A stretch of 51,577 nucleotides of DNA from an uncultured Bacteroidales bacterium (GTDB lineage Bacteria > Bacteroidota > Bacteroidia > Bacteroidales > Bacteroidaceae): contig CACYLU010000015.1 in the NCBI GenBank assembly GCA_902775375.1, positions 1 through 51,577 on the forward strand, given 5' to 3'. The translations under genes were made by a program, and so were the position numbers. The notes beneath the pieces are model-generated. The model was given only the letters and a program-made list of their open reading frames with translations. It did not search any database and was not told the DNA's origin. Positions 24,583 through 32,994 of this stretch are shown one piece after another (within the stretch, counting starts at the first letter, position 1; every line of letters starts with the position of its first letter).

Positions 24583-26871
24583 CTATTTTTGAAAATTCTT
24601 ATGCATTGCAGCAGCAGCTCTTCTACCATCTCCCATAGCTAAGATCACTGTAGCACCTCCACGAACGATGTCACCACCAGCGAACAGGGTAGGGATAGAA
24701 GATTGCATATCTTCATTTACTACGATAGTACCTTTCCTGCCTAATTCCAAGCCTTCAACTGAACGAGGAACGATTGGATTTGGCGATACCCCTACTGCAA
24801 CAATTACCAAATCGGCATCTAATGTTTCTGTTGCTCCTGGAATTGGCTCTGGACTTCTTCTGCCTGAAGCATCAGGCTCACCCAGCTGCATCTTCTGCAG
24901 TACTACCTGCTTCACTTTACCTTGCTCATCGGCAATGTATTCCAACGGGTTGTGCAAGGTAAGAAATTGAACACCTTCTTCCTTAGCATGCTTCACCTCT
25001 TCCTTACGGGCAGGCATCTCGTTTTCTGAACGTCGATAAACGATGGTAGCATTTTCGGCTCCAAGGCGGAGTGCTGTACGTACAGAGTCCATAGCGGTGT
25101 TACCACCTCCTACTACAATAACATTCTTGCCAAATGGAACAGGAGTGTCAGTATCATCGCTAGCTGCATCCATCAGGTTAACACGGGTCAAGAATTCATT
25201 GGACGAGAGTACATTGATTAGGTTCTCGCCTGGAATATGCATGAAGTTTGGCAAACCGGCGCCACTGGCTACGTAAATACCTTTGAAGCCTTCTTCTTCC
25301 AACTGCTTAGTACTGATAGTTTTGCCAATTATGCAGTCTTTTACGAACTTAACACCCATCTTGCCCAAGTTTTCAATTTCCACATCTACAATCTTGTTTG
25401 GTAGACGGAACTCTGGGATACCATATTTCAACACGCCACCAATCTCGTGCAGTGCTTCGAATACGGTTACATCATAACCCAACTTAGCCATATCACCTGC
25501 AAATGAGAGACCTGAAGGGCCAGAGCCTACTACAGCAATCTTTATGCCGTTCTTTTCTGCTATCTCAGGTGTAGCCAACTGTCCGCTCTCACGCTCATAA
25601 TCAGCTGCAAAACGCTCCAAATAACCAATAGCCACAGCTTCGCCCTTAGTCTTAAGGTGGATGCAGTGTGACTCACATTGCTTTTCTTGTGGACAAACGC
25701 GACCACAAACGGCTGGTAATGCGCTTGTTTCACGTAACGTCTTTGCTGCTTCCAGAAAATTGCCGCGTTCAATATTCTTTACAAAACGAGGAATGTTGAT
25801 ATTTACTGGACAGCCTTCAACACAACCAGGATTAGGGCAATCCAAACAACGCTTGGCTTCAACTAGAGCCTGATCTTTCGTCAATCCTTGGTTTACTTCT
25901 TCTTTCCTTGAATGTGCTCGGTAAGCAGGATCCAACTCATTCATTCTCACACGTGGAATGGCCATGCGCTCTTTTGGTTTCATGCTGGCTCTAAGTTCAA
26001 CACGCCAAGCAGCATCACGACTCTTTTCATCTGCCTCTGATTTCAATTGGTTGGCTGCCTCGTATTTCTCTAATTCAGCGCGTTCTTCTGGCTTATAAGC
26101 GCCCATGCGCTTCATCATTTCGTCGAAATCAACCTTGTGACCGTCGAATTCAGGACCATCAACACACACAAACTTGGTTTGTCCGTCAATAGTAACACGG
26201 CATGCTCCACACATACCTGTGCCGTCCACCATAATTGTATTCAATGATACATCTGTTGGAATTTCATATTTCTTTGTCAGCAAACAAACAAACTTCATCA
26301 TGATAGCTGGTCCAATGGCAAAGCATTTGTCAACCTTCTCTCTCTTAATCACACTTTCGATACCTTCAGTCACTAGGCCTTTGTTGCCGTAAGAACCATC
26401 ATCTGTCATGATAATTACTTCATCAGAGCTAGCCCTCATCTCTTTTTCCATAATGATGAGGTCCTTGTTACGACCAGCTAATACGGTAATAACTTTATTG
26501 CCAGCAGCTTTAAGCGCTTGAACAATTGGAAGCATAGGAGCTACACCTACACCACCACCAGCACATATCACCGTACCGAATCTTTCGATATGGGTTGGCT
26601 GACCTAACGGACCAACGATGTCAGTGATATATTCACCAACCTGCAGGTCACAAAGTTTTGATGATGAGAGACCAACTTTCTGTACAACCAATGTGATAGT
26701 ACCTTGTTTTGTGTCTGCCTCCGCAATAGTCAGTGGAATGCGCTCACCCTTTTCGCCGATTCTGATAATCACGAAATGGCCAGCCTTACGTGACTGTGCA
26801 ATGAGAGGTGCTTCGACAACAATCTTGAATACCTTTTCGGAGAATTGCTCCTTGCTAACAATTTTATTCAT
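24583..26871 (-). CDS. NfnAB-like fusion: ferredoxin:NADP reductase subunit plus GltD-type oxidoreductase
   Basis: 762 aa. Residues 1-280 are a DHODB/sulfide-dehydrogenase-like FAD/NAD reductase: AGHFVIIRIGEKGERIPLTI (FAD), CAGGGVGVAPMLPIVQALK (NAD) and a [2Fe-2S] site MCGACRVTIDG...FVCVDGPEFDGH. Residues of about 310-762 are the glutamate-synthase small-subunit type: CLDCPNPGCVEGCPVNINIP and CGRVCPQEKQCESHC for two [4Fe-4S] clusters, FAD site VVGSGPSGLSFA, and NADPH site VVGGGNTAMDSVRTALRLGA. The separate-subunit relative NfnAB performs electron bifurcation between NADH, NADPH and ferredoxin; annotation as glutamate synthase is common, but no large GltB subunit is nearby. Standalone gene with its own promoter and terminator. 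Confidence 0.9.
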   Translation of the reverse strand: MNKIVSKEQFSEKVFKIVVEAPLIAQSRKAGHFVIIRIGEKGERIPLTIAEADTKQGTITLVVQKVGLSSSKLCDLQVGEYITDIVGPLGQPTHIERFGTVICAGGGVGVAPMLPIVQALKAAGNKVITVLAGRNKDLIIMEKEMRASSDEVIIMTDDGSYGNKGLVTEGIESVIKREKVDKCFAIGPAIMMKFVCLLTKKYEIPTDVSLNTIMVDGTGMCGACRVTIDGQTKFVCVDGPEFDGHKVDFDEMMKRMGAYKPEERAELEKYEAANQLKSEADEKSRDAAWRVELRASMKPKERMAIPRVRMNELDPAYRAHSRKEEVNQGLTKDQALVEAKRCLDCPNPGCVEGCPVNINIPRFVKNIERGNFLEAAKTLRETSALPAVCGRVCPQEKQCESHCIHLKTKGEAVAIGYLERFAADYERESGQLATPEIAEKNGIKIAVVGSGPSGLSFAGDMAKLGYDVTVFEALHEIGGVLKYGIPEFRLPNKIVDVEIENLGKMGVKFVKDCIIGKTISTKQLEEEGFKGIYVASGAGLPNFMHIPGENLINVLSSNEFLTRVNLMDAASDDTDTPVPFGKNVIVVGGGNTAMDSVRTALRLGAENATIVYRRSENEMPARKEEVKHAKEEGVQFLTLHNPLEYIADEQGKVKQVVLQKMQLGEPDASGRRSPEPIPGATETLDADLVIVAVGVSPNPIVPRSVEGLELGRKGTIVVNEDMQSSIPTLFAGGDIVRGGATVILAMGDGRRAAAAMHKNFQK

Positions 26872-26927
26872 TTTTCTAAAAAATTAGTTTCATAACCACT
26901 ATTTCTCTTTCTTTTTGAAAGAATGAT

Positions 26928-26936
26928 GCAAAGGTA
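26928..26936 (-). promoter_or_regulatory. -7 promoter element (TACCTTTGC) of the NfnAB-like gene
   Basis: Minus-strand TACCTTTGC, about 57 bases before the ATG at 26871. Confidence 0.5.
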
Positions 26937-26975
26937 CGGTTAAATAATGACATTTTAAAAGAATATGAACAAAAA

Positions 26976-27011
26976 AAGTACGATTGTATGAAAAAACTTA
27001 CAATCGTACTT
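26976..27011 (-). terminator. terminator of serS
   Basis: AAGTACGATTGTA (26976-26988) pairs perfectly with TACAATCGTACTT (26999-27011); the minus strand continues as a run of T. Confidence 0.85.
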
Positions 27012-27032
27012 GATTAATAAGGTGTAAAACGT

Positions 27033-28349
27033 TTAGTCTATATACTCAAATCCAGTATAAGGAACCAACGCCTTAGGTATACGAATGCCCTTTTCTGTCT
27101 GGTTGTTTTCTAACAAGGCAGCCACGATGCGAGGCAATGCCAGAGCCGATCCATTCAGCGTGTGGCATAGTTCTACCTTCTTGTCGGCATTACGATAGCG
27201 ACACTTCAAACGATTAGCCTGGTAGGTGTCAAAATTGGATACTGAACTAACTTCTAGCCAACGTTGCTGAGCTTCAGAATAAACCTCAAAGTCGTAACAA
27301 ATGGCAGCTGTGAAACTCATGTCGCCACCACAGAGGCGTAAAATACGATAGGGAAGTTCAAGCTTTTGTAACAAACCCTCAACGTGGTCTAGCATCTCCT
27401 GATGACTCTGCTTCGAGTGCTCTGGTTTATCTATGCGCACTAACTCTACCTTTGAAAATTCGTGTAGACGGTTCAATCCACGCACATCCTTACCATATGA
27501 GCCTGCTTCACGACGGAAACACTCAGTATAGGCACAATTTTTGATAGGTAGGTCTTTTTCGTCCAAAATCACATCTCGATAGATGTTTGTTACAGGTACC
27601 TCTGCTGTAGGAATCAAATAGAAATTATCCACTTGGCAATGATACATCTGTCCTTCCTTGTCTGGCAACTGACCTGTACCATAGCCTGAATCTTCGTTCA
27701 CTACAGTTGGAGGCTGGATCTCACGATAGCCACTTTTACCAGCTTCATCAAGGAAGAAATTGATTAATGCACGTTGCAGGCGAGCCCCTTTACCTTTATA
27801 TACAGGGAAACCAGCTCCTGTAATCTTCACACCCAGGTCAAAGTCAATTAAATCGTACTTCTTCGCCAGTTCCCAGTGGGGTAGTGGGTTACTAATACCC
27901 AACGATGGGTTTACGTTCCAGTTACCTACGGTGTCGCCATCAGTACATTCCTTTAGATTGCTCTTTACTACCAGGTTATCCTCTGCTGCAACACCTTCGG
28001 GTACCAGGTCATAAGGAATGTTGGGAATGGTATAGAGCAACTGTTTCAAGTCTTCGGCAGCTTGATCCATTTCAGTTTGTAAGGCCTTATTTGTTTCTTT
28101 CAGTTCAGCTACACGCGTTTTGGCAGCTTCTGCTTCGTCTTTCTTGCCTTCCTTCATCAGCATACCAATACTCTTTGAGAGTTTGTTTGCCTCTGCCAGG
28201 TTGTTGTCCAGTACGGTCTGCGTTTTTCTGCGCACATCGTTTTTCTCCAAAACCTTCTCAATGGTTTCCTTTGCATTGTCGAAATGCTTCTTCTGCAATC
28301 CTTTGATCACCTTCTCGGTATCTTCAGTGATTTGTTTAATGGTAAGCAT
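27033..28349 (-). CDS. serS: seryl-tRNA synthetase
   Basis: 438 aa. The N-terminal long antiparallel coiled coil (residues 1-110, KKHFDNAKETIEKVLEKND...LKQLLYTIPNIPYD) binds the tRNA-Ser variable arm. The class II catalytic core has motif 1 around GFPVYKGKGARLQRALINFFLDEA, motif 2 in ECFRREAGSYGKDVRGLNRLHEF and motif 3 in HTLNGSALALPRIVAALLE. Charges tRNA-Ser (and tRNA-Sec where present) with serine. No strong promoter is visible in the 95 bases to rpmA, which contain the rpmA terminator, so serS may depend partly on readthrough. Confidence 0.97.
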   Translation of the reverse strand: MLTIKQITEDTEKVIKGLQKKHFDNAKETIEKVLEKNDVRRKTQTVLDNNLAEANKLSKSIGMLMKEGKKDEAEAAKTRVAELKETNKALQTEMDQAAEDLKQLLYTIPNIPYDLVPEGVAAEDNLVVKSNLKECTDGDTVGNWNVNPSLGISNPLPHWELAKKYDLIDFDLGVKITGAGFPVYKGKGARLQRALINFFLDEAGKSGYREIQPPTVVNEDSGYGTGQLPDKEGQMYHCQVDNFYLIPTAEVPVTNIYRDVILDEKDLPIKNCAYTECFRREAGSYGKDVRGLNRLHEFSKVELVRIDKPEHSKQSHQEMLDHVEGLLQKLELPYRILRLCGGDMSFTAAICYDFEVYSEAQQRWLEVSSVSNFDTYQANRLKCRYRNADKKVELCHTLNGSALALPRIVAALLENNQTEKGIRIPKALVPYTGFEYID

Positions 28350-28387
28350 AGCCTATACTTGTTGTTGATTGTTTGTTTTTTATAAGA

Positions 28388-28418
28388 AAGGGATGCAACT
28401 TTTCCAATCGCATCCCTT
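28388..28418 (-). terminator. terminator of the rplU-rpmA operon
   Basis: AAGGGATGC pairs with GCATCCCTT (28410-28418) around a 13-base loop; the minus-strand side runs into TTCTTATAAAAAA. It may be leaky toward serS. Confidence 0.6.
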
Positions 28419-28444
28419 CCGTTTATTCATAAACTGCTTCGTTG

Positions 28445-28717
28445 TTATGCCTCTGCTACTACTTCAGCCGGGATAACGTTTACAAAGCGCTTGTCTTCAC
28501 GCTTAACCTGGAACTGAACTGTTCCGTCAACCAATGCGTACAGAGTGTGGTCGCTACCCATACCGATATTCTTTCCTGGATGGAACTGAGTACCTCTCTG
28601 ACGAACGATGATGTTGCCAGCTTTGCAAGCCTGGCCACCGAACAACTTAACGCCTAATCGTTTGCTATGTGATTCGCGTCCGTTCTTAGAACTACTAACA
28701 CCTTTTTTATGTGCCAT
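28445..28717 (-). CDS. rpmA: 50S ribosomal protein L27
   Basis: 90 aa. Canonical start [24 protein letters not shown], then [36 protein letters not shown]. No cleavable N-terminal extension (as seen in Firmicutes) is present. Its N-terminus reaches the peptidyl-transferase centre. It lies 21 bases after rplU, the conserved L21-L27 pair. Confidence 0.98.
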   Translation of the reverse strand: MAHKKGVSSSKNGRESHSKRLGVKLFGGQACKAGNIIVRQRGTQFHPGKNIGMGSDHTLYALVDGTVQFQVKREDKRFVNVIPAEVVAEA

Positions 28718-28738
28718 ATCTTTTCTACTTTTTAATGT

Positions 28739-29056
28739 TTATGCAATAACTTCTTTAATCACGATTTCGGTAAACTGCTCACGGTGACCGTTTAACTTGC
28801 GCAACCCTTTTCTTCTCTTCTTGTGGAAGACCAGTACCTTGTCGCCCTTTACCATTTTTGATTTTACTTCAGCAACAACCTTTGCGCCTTCAACCACTGG
28901 AGTACCAACGGTAATAGCACCTTCGTTGTCAACTAATAATACTCTGTCAAACTCTACTGCATCACCATTTTCAACATCGTGCAGCAGATTAACGAACATT
29001 CTCTTGCCTGCTTCTACTCTATACTGCAGACCTTTGATTTCTACAATTGCGTACAT
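28739..29056 (-). CDS. rplU: 50S ribosomal protein L21
   Basis: 105 aa. Typical start [25 protein letters not shown] and C-terminal [19 protein letters not shown]. Binds 23S rRNA in the large subunit. First gene of the rplU-rpmA operon, with a structured leader of about 80 bases behind a TAATTTTGC promoter. Confidence 0.98.
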   Translation of the reverse strand: MYAIVEIKGLQYRVEAGKRMFVNLLHDVENGDAVEFDRVLLVDNEGAITVGTPVVEGAKVVAEVKSKMVKGDKVLVFHKKRRKGLRKLNGHREQFTEIVIKEVIA

Positions 29057-29136
29057 TTAAATATAATTGTAAAAGTTAGCTCCGACGGGTGGTTGGCCTC
29101 CTTTGCCAATCGCTTAATCGAACCCGATGCGGAATA
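29057..29136 (-). promoter_or_regulatory. structured 5' leader of rplU-rpmA (possible autoregulatory site)
   Basis: On the minus strand the leader contains CCGATTATTCCGCATCGG (CCGA/TCGG stem) and TTGGC-AAAGGAG-GCCAA, with a CCCGTCGG block that could compete for the first stem. Ribosomal-protein leaders often bind their own product; here this is only a structural suggestion. Confidence 0.35.
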
Positions 29137-29143
29137 ATCGGCT

Positions 29144-29152
29144 GCAAAATTA
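29144..29152 (-). promoter_or_regulatory. -7 promoter element (TAATTTTGC) of rplU-rpmA
   Basis: Minus-strand TAATTTTGC, about 88 bases before the rplU ATG. Confidence 0.5.
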
Positions 29153-29194
29153 CAACAATTAATCTAAACTGCCAAGCTTTCACCAAACTTTTTC

Positions 29195-30772
29195 TTAGGT
29201 AATTTGATATAAGAACCACATTGCCACGCTTCCCAACATAGTGATGATTGGAACCATCAGCATAGCCAGTAGAATAGAGTAGCCACCCATATAAAATATG
29301 GTGCGTTTGATGGCATTGCCCCATGAAAGGTTGAAAAACTGCTTCAAATCCCATGTAAGTAACAATACTGAAAAACTTGAATAGAAGCTTGCATTGAAAT
29401 TAGGTACTTGTGAAAATAGTAGTGAGATTAGTTGCAGCCAGAGCATTTGCGAGCCTAGAAAGGTGAACAGTATGATATATTCAGCTATGTTGGTCTGTTG
29501 AGCCACACGAGTCGTTCTGAAGCTACCAAGGGCACAGAACACCAAGGCTGGTATGAACAAAATAATAATGACGGCGTTGTTCATATTCATAAAGTCCTTA
29601 ATCATGCCCATCAAAGAGTAGAGTATTGTCCCCTCGTGGTAGTATTTTTCTTCAAACTTTTCTACTACAGCTGTATTTTGGGCGGCTATTCGAGCTCCCC
29701 ATCCAAAGATGCCTTTTACATCTTTTACGTTCTCACTCAGTACCTCAGATAGTTTCACACTATCATCTTTCATCATGGCAGACATTATTTGGCGTATCAC
29801 CAAAATACTGTCTTCTTTGCTCAAAAATCGGGTAGCACCTTGCCTCCTCATTATGCTATCGGCCATTTCCAGACTTTTGGCAGTATTCTGCTCTCGCCTG
29901 ATGCTCAACGCCTCCCTTGCCAGTTTGTTTATTTCAAATAGCTGAGGCACAATGTCGGTATTAGCAGAGTCTGCCGAAAGATTCTGGCTGATAGTGGGAA
30001 TGTCTTCTAATCTCACTTCTTCTTTCTTTACAAACGATGCAGGATCCAGTAAATGGGCTGCTATCAGGTAGATAGTGGCCAGCACGAAAAGAGTCTGGAA
30101 GGGTTTGTGGTAGTCCTTCCGCTTTCCTGCCAAATAGTCACGCACCATATAGCCTGGTCGCCAGAACGTTTCTATGAAATTGCGCAAAAAACCATGCTCA
30201 ATGTTAATGGCTTCCGAGAGTATGTTTTTAAATAAATCTTTGATGTCAAATCGTGGCGTTTTGTGGGTTTGTCCACAAGTGGGGCAGAAATTGCCTTCGT
30301 AAGTTTCGCCACAATTTTTACACACGTGAAGCTGCTGACTGTGTTTTGGTTTGTGAGAGAAACCTTTGATTTGTTTGAAATGCACCCATCGAGTGTATTT
30401 CATGACTTGCCGACCCACCCAACCTAAGTGTCTATATGGATAAGACTGACCAAGAAGGGGAAGTAACTTCAAATTGCTCAATAGCTTACGATAGGGCAGT
30501 AGCTTAAAATCCTCTTCCTGTGTGGTGCCGTCCAGCAATCCGCAAAAATCTATTTTAGCTTGATTGGCAGCTTGTTGTGCCTCAACAGTGTTACCTATCA
30601 CCAAAGCATAGCATTTATAGCCCTTCAGTTCCTTCAGTCTTTTTTTGATGCTTTGGGCATTATTCTGTACATCGATTACCTTCGCACCAGTAGCGCAAAT
30701 ATCTTCCTTGACAGCTGATAGTTCAGGACTGCTCATCTTTTCGTCAAACAGATAGTACAGGTAATCTTTCAT
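29195..30772 (-). CDS. DUF3667 zinc-ribbon membrane protein with long N-terminal extension
   Basis: 525 aa from ATG 30772; an in-frame TTG 24 codons upstream is less likely. Residues of about 1-150 are soluble and unrecognised, with a Rossmann-like alternation (GYKCYALVIGNTVEAQQAANQAKIDFCGLL). Then a zinc ribbon CKNCGETYEGNFCPTCGQ and the DUF3667 core FDIKDLFKNILSEAINIEHGFLRNFIETFWRPGYMVRDYLAGKRKDYHKPFQTLFVLATIYL. The C-terminal half has about four further membrane helices around a charged soluble insert. Most DUF3667 proteins start near the ribbon, so the extension is unusual. Function unknown. Divergent from the LytS/LytTR genes across the tandem repeat. Confidence 0.75.
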   Translation of the reverse strand: MKDYLYYLFDEKMSSPELSAVKEDICATGAKVIDVQNNAQSIKKRLKELKGYKCYALVIGNTVEAQQAANQAKIDFCGLLDGTTQEEDFKLLPYRKLLSNLKLLPLLGQSYPYRHLGWVGRQVMKYTRWVHFKQIKGFSHKPKHSQQLHVCKNCGETYEGNFCPTCGQTHKTPRFDIKDLFKNILSEAINIEHGFLRNFIETFWRPGYMVRDYLAGKRKDYHKPFQTLFVLATIYLIAAHLLDPASFVKKEEVRLEDIPTISQNLSADSANTDIVPQLFEINKLAREALSIRREQNTAKSLEMADSIMRRQGATRFLSKEDSILVIRQIMSAMMKDDSVKLSEVLSENVKDVKGIFGWGARIAAQNTAVVEKFEEKYYHEGTILYSLMGMIKDFMNMNNAVIIILFIPALVFCALGSFRTTRVAQQTNIAEYIILFTFLGSQMLWLQLISLLFSQVPNFNASFYSSFSVLLLTWDLKQFFNLSWGNAIKRTIFYMGGYSILLAMLMVPIITMLGSVAMWFLYQIT

Positions 30773-31140
30773 GCTATTTACTTCCCTTTTTTGCTTTGAA
30801 ACATCAAATTTCGTAATATTTTTTTGATTTTGCAATTTATACAATAAAAAATAAGAAAATATTCAGCTTCCGCTAAAGCGTCCGTTTACTTCCGCTAAAG
30901 CACCCGTTTACTTCCGCTAAAGCACCCGTTTACTTCCGCTAAACCATCTGCTTACTTCCGCTAAGCATTGCATCAGCTATCGTTTAATCCTTGTACAAGC
31001 AGTAGATGTTTTTTACATAAAAAGTGTCATTTATTCGTTCGTCATTATTTGTTTTTTTTTCGTTTTAAAGTGAAGAACTTTTTATGGTATTTGTTTTTTT
31101 TGTTAATTTGCCAAACAAGAACAATTACAAACTAGATAAA
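30773..31140. other. 368-bp divergent intergenic region
   Basis: Gene-free stretch between DUF3667 (-) and the histidine kinase (+). It contains the 22-bp tandem repeats (30867-30976), then AT-rich DNA with poly-T runs and a weak promoter-like TTAATTTGC at about 31103-31111. An alternative in-frame kinase start, ATG 31084, lies inside it. No RNA gene seen. Confidence 0.7.
30867..30976. repeat. 22-bp tandem direct repeat, five units
   Basis: Units start at 30867, 30889, 30911, 30933 and 30955. Each begins CTTCCGCTAA; units 1-3 continue AGC(G/A)(T/C)CCGTTTA, unit 4 is diverged (ACCATCTGCTTA) and unit 5 keeps only the first ten bases. The exact 22-bp period equals two helical turns. No spacers of varying sequence, so not CRISPR. 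Confidence 0.85.
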
Positions 31141-32175
31141 ATGGGGGTTTTAGATAAAGACATCAGGGTAGTCAAGGAGAAAACATGGCTGATTAGTTTG
31201 CTGCTGGCTTTCTTTGTGGCATACCCAAACAACGCATGGTTGGTGTGTGACCTGGAGTGGTTTGTAAAGCCTGAAGACGTGGGAGCCTATGTGGCTTTCT
31301 ACTTTTTCCGCTTTGGCTTCTTCTGGTTGCTCATTTGGCTGATTTTGAGATATGACTTTAAGAAGATGACCAGCATCTTCTTTGCCAAGCATTTGTGGAA
31401 AAACCTATTGCTGACGCTGATAGGATTTGCTGTATATGAGGTGATTACATTTGCATTCAAGCAATTCGACCATTTCCTCAGCATATTGTTTTTCCAATTT
31501 ATCGTGATATGGCTCGTTACCGCATTTGTAAGTTATATCTACGTTTTGTTTGAAAATCAAGTAAAGAAAGAAAAAGAAATAGAAAGGCTACAGATCGAGA
31601 ATCTGGAAAGCCGATGCAACGCACTCACAAACCAAATAAATCCTCACTTCTTCTTCAACTCACTGAATGGCATTTCGTCACTCGTGAGGAAGAAGAACGA
31701 TGAGAACACTTTGAATTACATTAACGAGTTGTCTGACATTTTCCGATATATCCTGCAAAGTGAGAGCCGGAGTTTAGTGATGTTGGATGACGAACTGAAG
31801 TTTGTCGATGCTTTCAGTCATGTGATGCAGGTTCGTTATGGTGCCAAAATGAATATTCATGTTGATGTGCCAGATGAGAAACGGGACATGCAGTTGCCCG
31901 TATTGTCATTATTGCCTTTGCTCGAGAATGCTACAACGCACAATATGATTGACAGTGAACATATTATGGAAATCAATATCAGGTTAGATGAGCATGATGT
32001 TCTATGGGTGACCAATCCTGTTTATCCCAAACTGACACCTCCTGTAACAAATGGAACTGGCCTGAAGAACTTGGATGCTCGCTATGAGATGATGATGGGC
32101 AGGCATATCCAGGCAGAAATGCAAGGTGAGACGTATGTAGTGAAGTTGCCTTTGGGTGTAGAGAGCAGTGAGTAA
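31141..32175 (+). CDS. LytS-like sensor histidine kinase (His_kinase family)
   Basis: 344 aa from ATG 31141; ATG 31084 in the same frame would add 19 residues but would lie before the promoter-like TTAATTTGC. Four membrane helices span about residues 13-130 (WLISLLLAFFVAYPNNAW, VAFYFFRFGFFWLLIWLIL, LLLTLIGFAVYEVITFAF, FFQFIVIWLVTAFVSYIYVLF), with no large periplasmic sensor. A coiled coil (KKEKEIERLQIENLESR) leads to the phospho-acceptor His in NQINPHFFFNSLN. The ATPase part is short (LPLLENATTHN, GTGLKNLDARYEM). Pairs with the overlapping LytTR regulator. The signal is unknown. Confidence 0.9.
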   Translation: MGVLDKDIRVVKEKTWLISLLLAFFVAYPNNAWLVCDLEWFVKPEDVGAYVAFYFFRFGFFWLLIWLILRYDFKKMTSIFFAKHLWKNLLLTLIGFAVYEVITFAFKQFDHFLSILFFQFIVIWLVTAFVSYIYVLFENQVKKEKEIERLQIENLESRCNALTNQINPHFFFNSLNGISSLVRKKNDENTLNYINELSDIFRYILQSESRSLVMLDDELKFVDAFSHVMQVRYGAKMNIHVDVPDEKRDMQLPVLSLLPLLENATTHNMIDSEHIMEINIRLDEHDVLWVTNPVYPKLTPPVTNGTGLKNLDARYEMMMGRHIQAEMQGETYVVKLPLGVESSE

Positions 32176-32968
32176 GGATTATTATCCATTTTTCTCATTA
32201 TTCAATATTCGTAAGAAAGTGAAAGTACTAATTGTAGAAGACGAAACAGCTGCTGCTGAGAACTTGGCAGAGATGCTTAATGAGATAGACCCTACCATAA
32301 AGGTCATGGGCAATACAGAGAGTGTGCAACAGACGGTACGTTGGTTACAAAGCAACGAGCGTCCAGATCTGATATTTATGGACATACATTTGAGCGATGG
32401 TTCATCATTTGCCATCTTTCAACAGATGGAGGTGGAGATTCCTATAATTTTTACAACAGCATATGACCAGTATGCTATCGATGCTTTCAAGGTGAACAGT
32501 ATTGACTACCTGCTCAAACCCATAAAAGAGCAGGACTTGAGGCTAGCTATGTTGAAGTTTGGCAAATTGAACCAACATGATACTGACCAATATTTGCAGT
32601 TCCTGAAGCAACTTTCAATGGATAAGAATTATAAGTCAAGGTTGCTTATACCTAATCGTGATAAGTTATTACCCATTGAGGTGAAAGATGTGGCTTGCTT
32701 CTACAGTACAAATAAAAATACTGAGGTCTATATGAAGAATGGTCAGCATTACCCTTGCACTACTACCCTTGACCAACTGATGTCACAACTGAACCCTATA
32801 GATTTTACACGTGCCAACAAACAGTTTATCGTGGCTAAATCAGCCATCACTAATATTACTATTTGGTTTGATAGCCGTTTGTTGGTGAATGTGGGGGTGG
32901 AAGTGCCTGAGCGTATTTATGTCAGTAAAAACCGTGCAGCTGAGTTTAAGGCGTGGATTGTAAAGTAG
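32168..32968 (+). CDS. LytTR-family response regulator
   Basis: 266 aa, starting at GTG 32168 and overlapping the kinase stop by 8 bases. The receiver domain has KVLIVEDET, phospho-acceptor Asp in LIFMDIHLSDG, TTAYDQYAIDAF and the Lys of YLLKPIKEQDL. A linker leads to the LytTR DNA-binding domain (about 160-266): LLIPNRDKLLPIEVKDVACFYSTNKNTEVYM, DFTRANKQFIVAKSAI and a final RIYVSKNRAAEFKAW. LytTR proteins bind direct repeats about two helical turns apart, which matches the spacing of the 22-bp repeats upstream of the operon. Confidence 0.93.
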   Translation: MSKDYYPFFSLFNIRKKVKVLIVEDETAAAENLAEMLNEIDPTIKVMGNTESVQQTVRWLQSNERPDLIFMDIHLSDGSSFAIFQQMEVEIPIIFTTAYDQYAIDAFKVNSIDYLLKPIKEQDLRLAMLKFGKLNQHDTDQYLQFLKQLSMDKNYKSRLLIPNRDKLLPIEVKDVACFYSTNKNTEVYMKNGQHYPCTTTLDQLMSQLNPIDFTRANKQFIVAKSAITNITIWFDSRLLVNVGVEVPERIYVSKNRAAEFKAWIVK

Positions 32969-32994
32969 ATGATACTCTATAACAATAAAACTAT

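Noticed and set aside
24583-26871. Conventional glutamate synthase small subunit
   Set aside because: The N-terminal FAD/NAD and [2Fe-2S] domain is that of an NfnA/dihydroorotate dehydrogenase electron-transfer subunit, and no large subunit is encoded nearby; the fusion form fits an NfnAB-like oxidoreductase better.
29095-29140. tRNA-like T-loop (GGGTTCGATTA on the minus strand)
   Set aside because: The flanking bases do not pair as a T-stem and no anticodon or acceptor stem can be built; the segment is better explained as part of the rplU leader.
30867-30976. CRISPR array
   Set aside because: The units are contiguous with no unique spacers, are only 22 bp long, and no cas genes are present.
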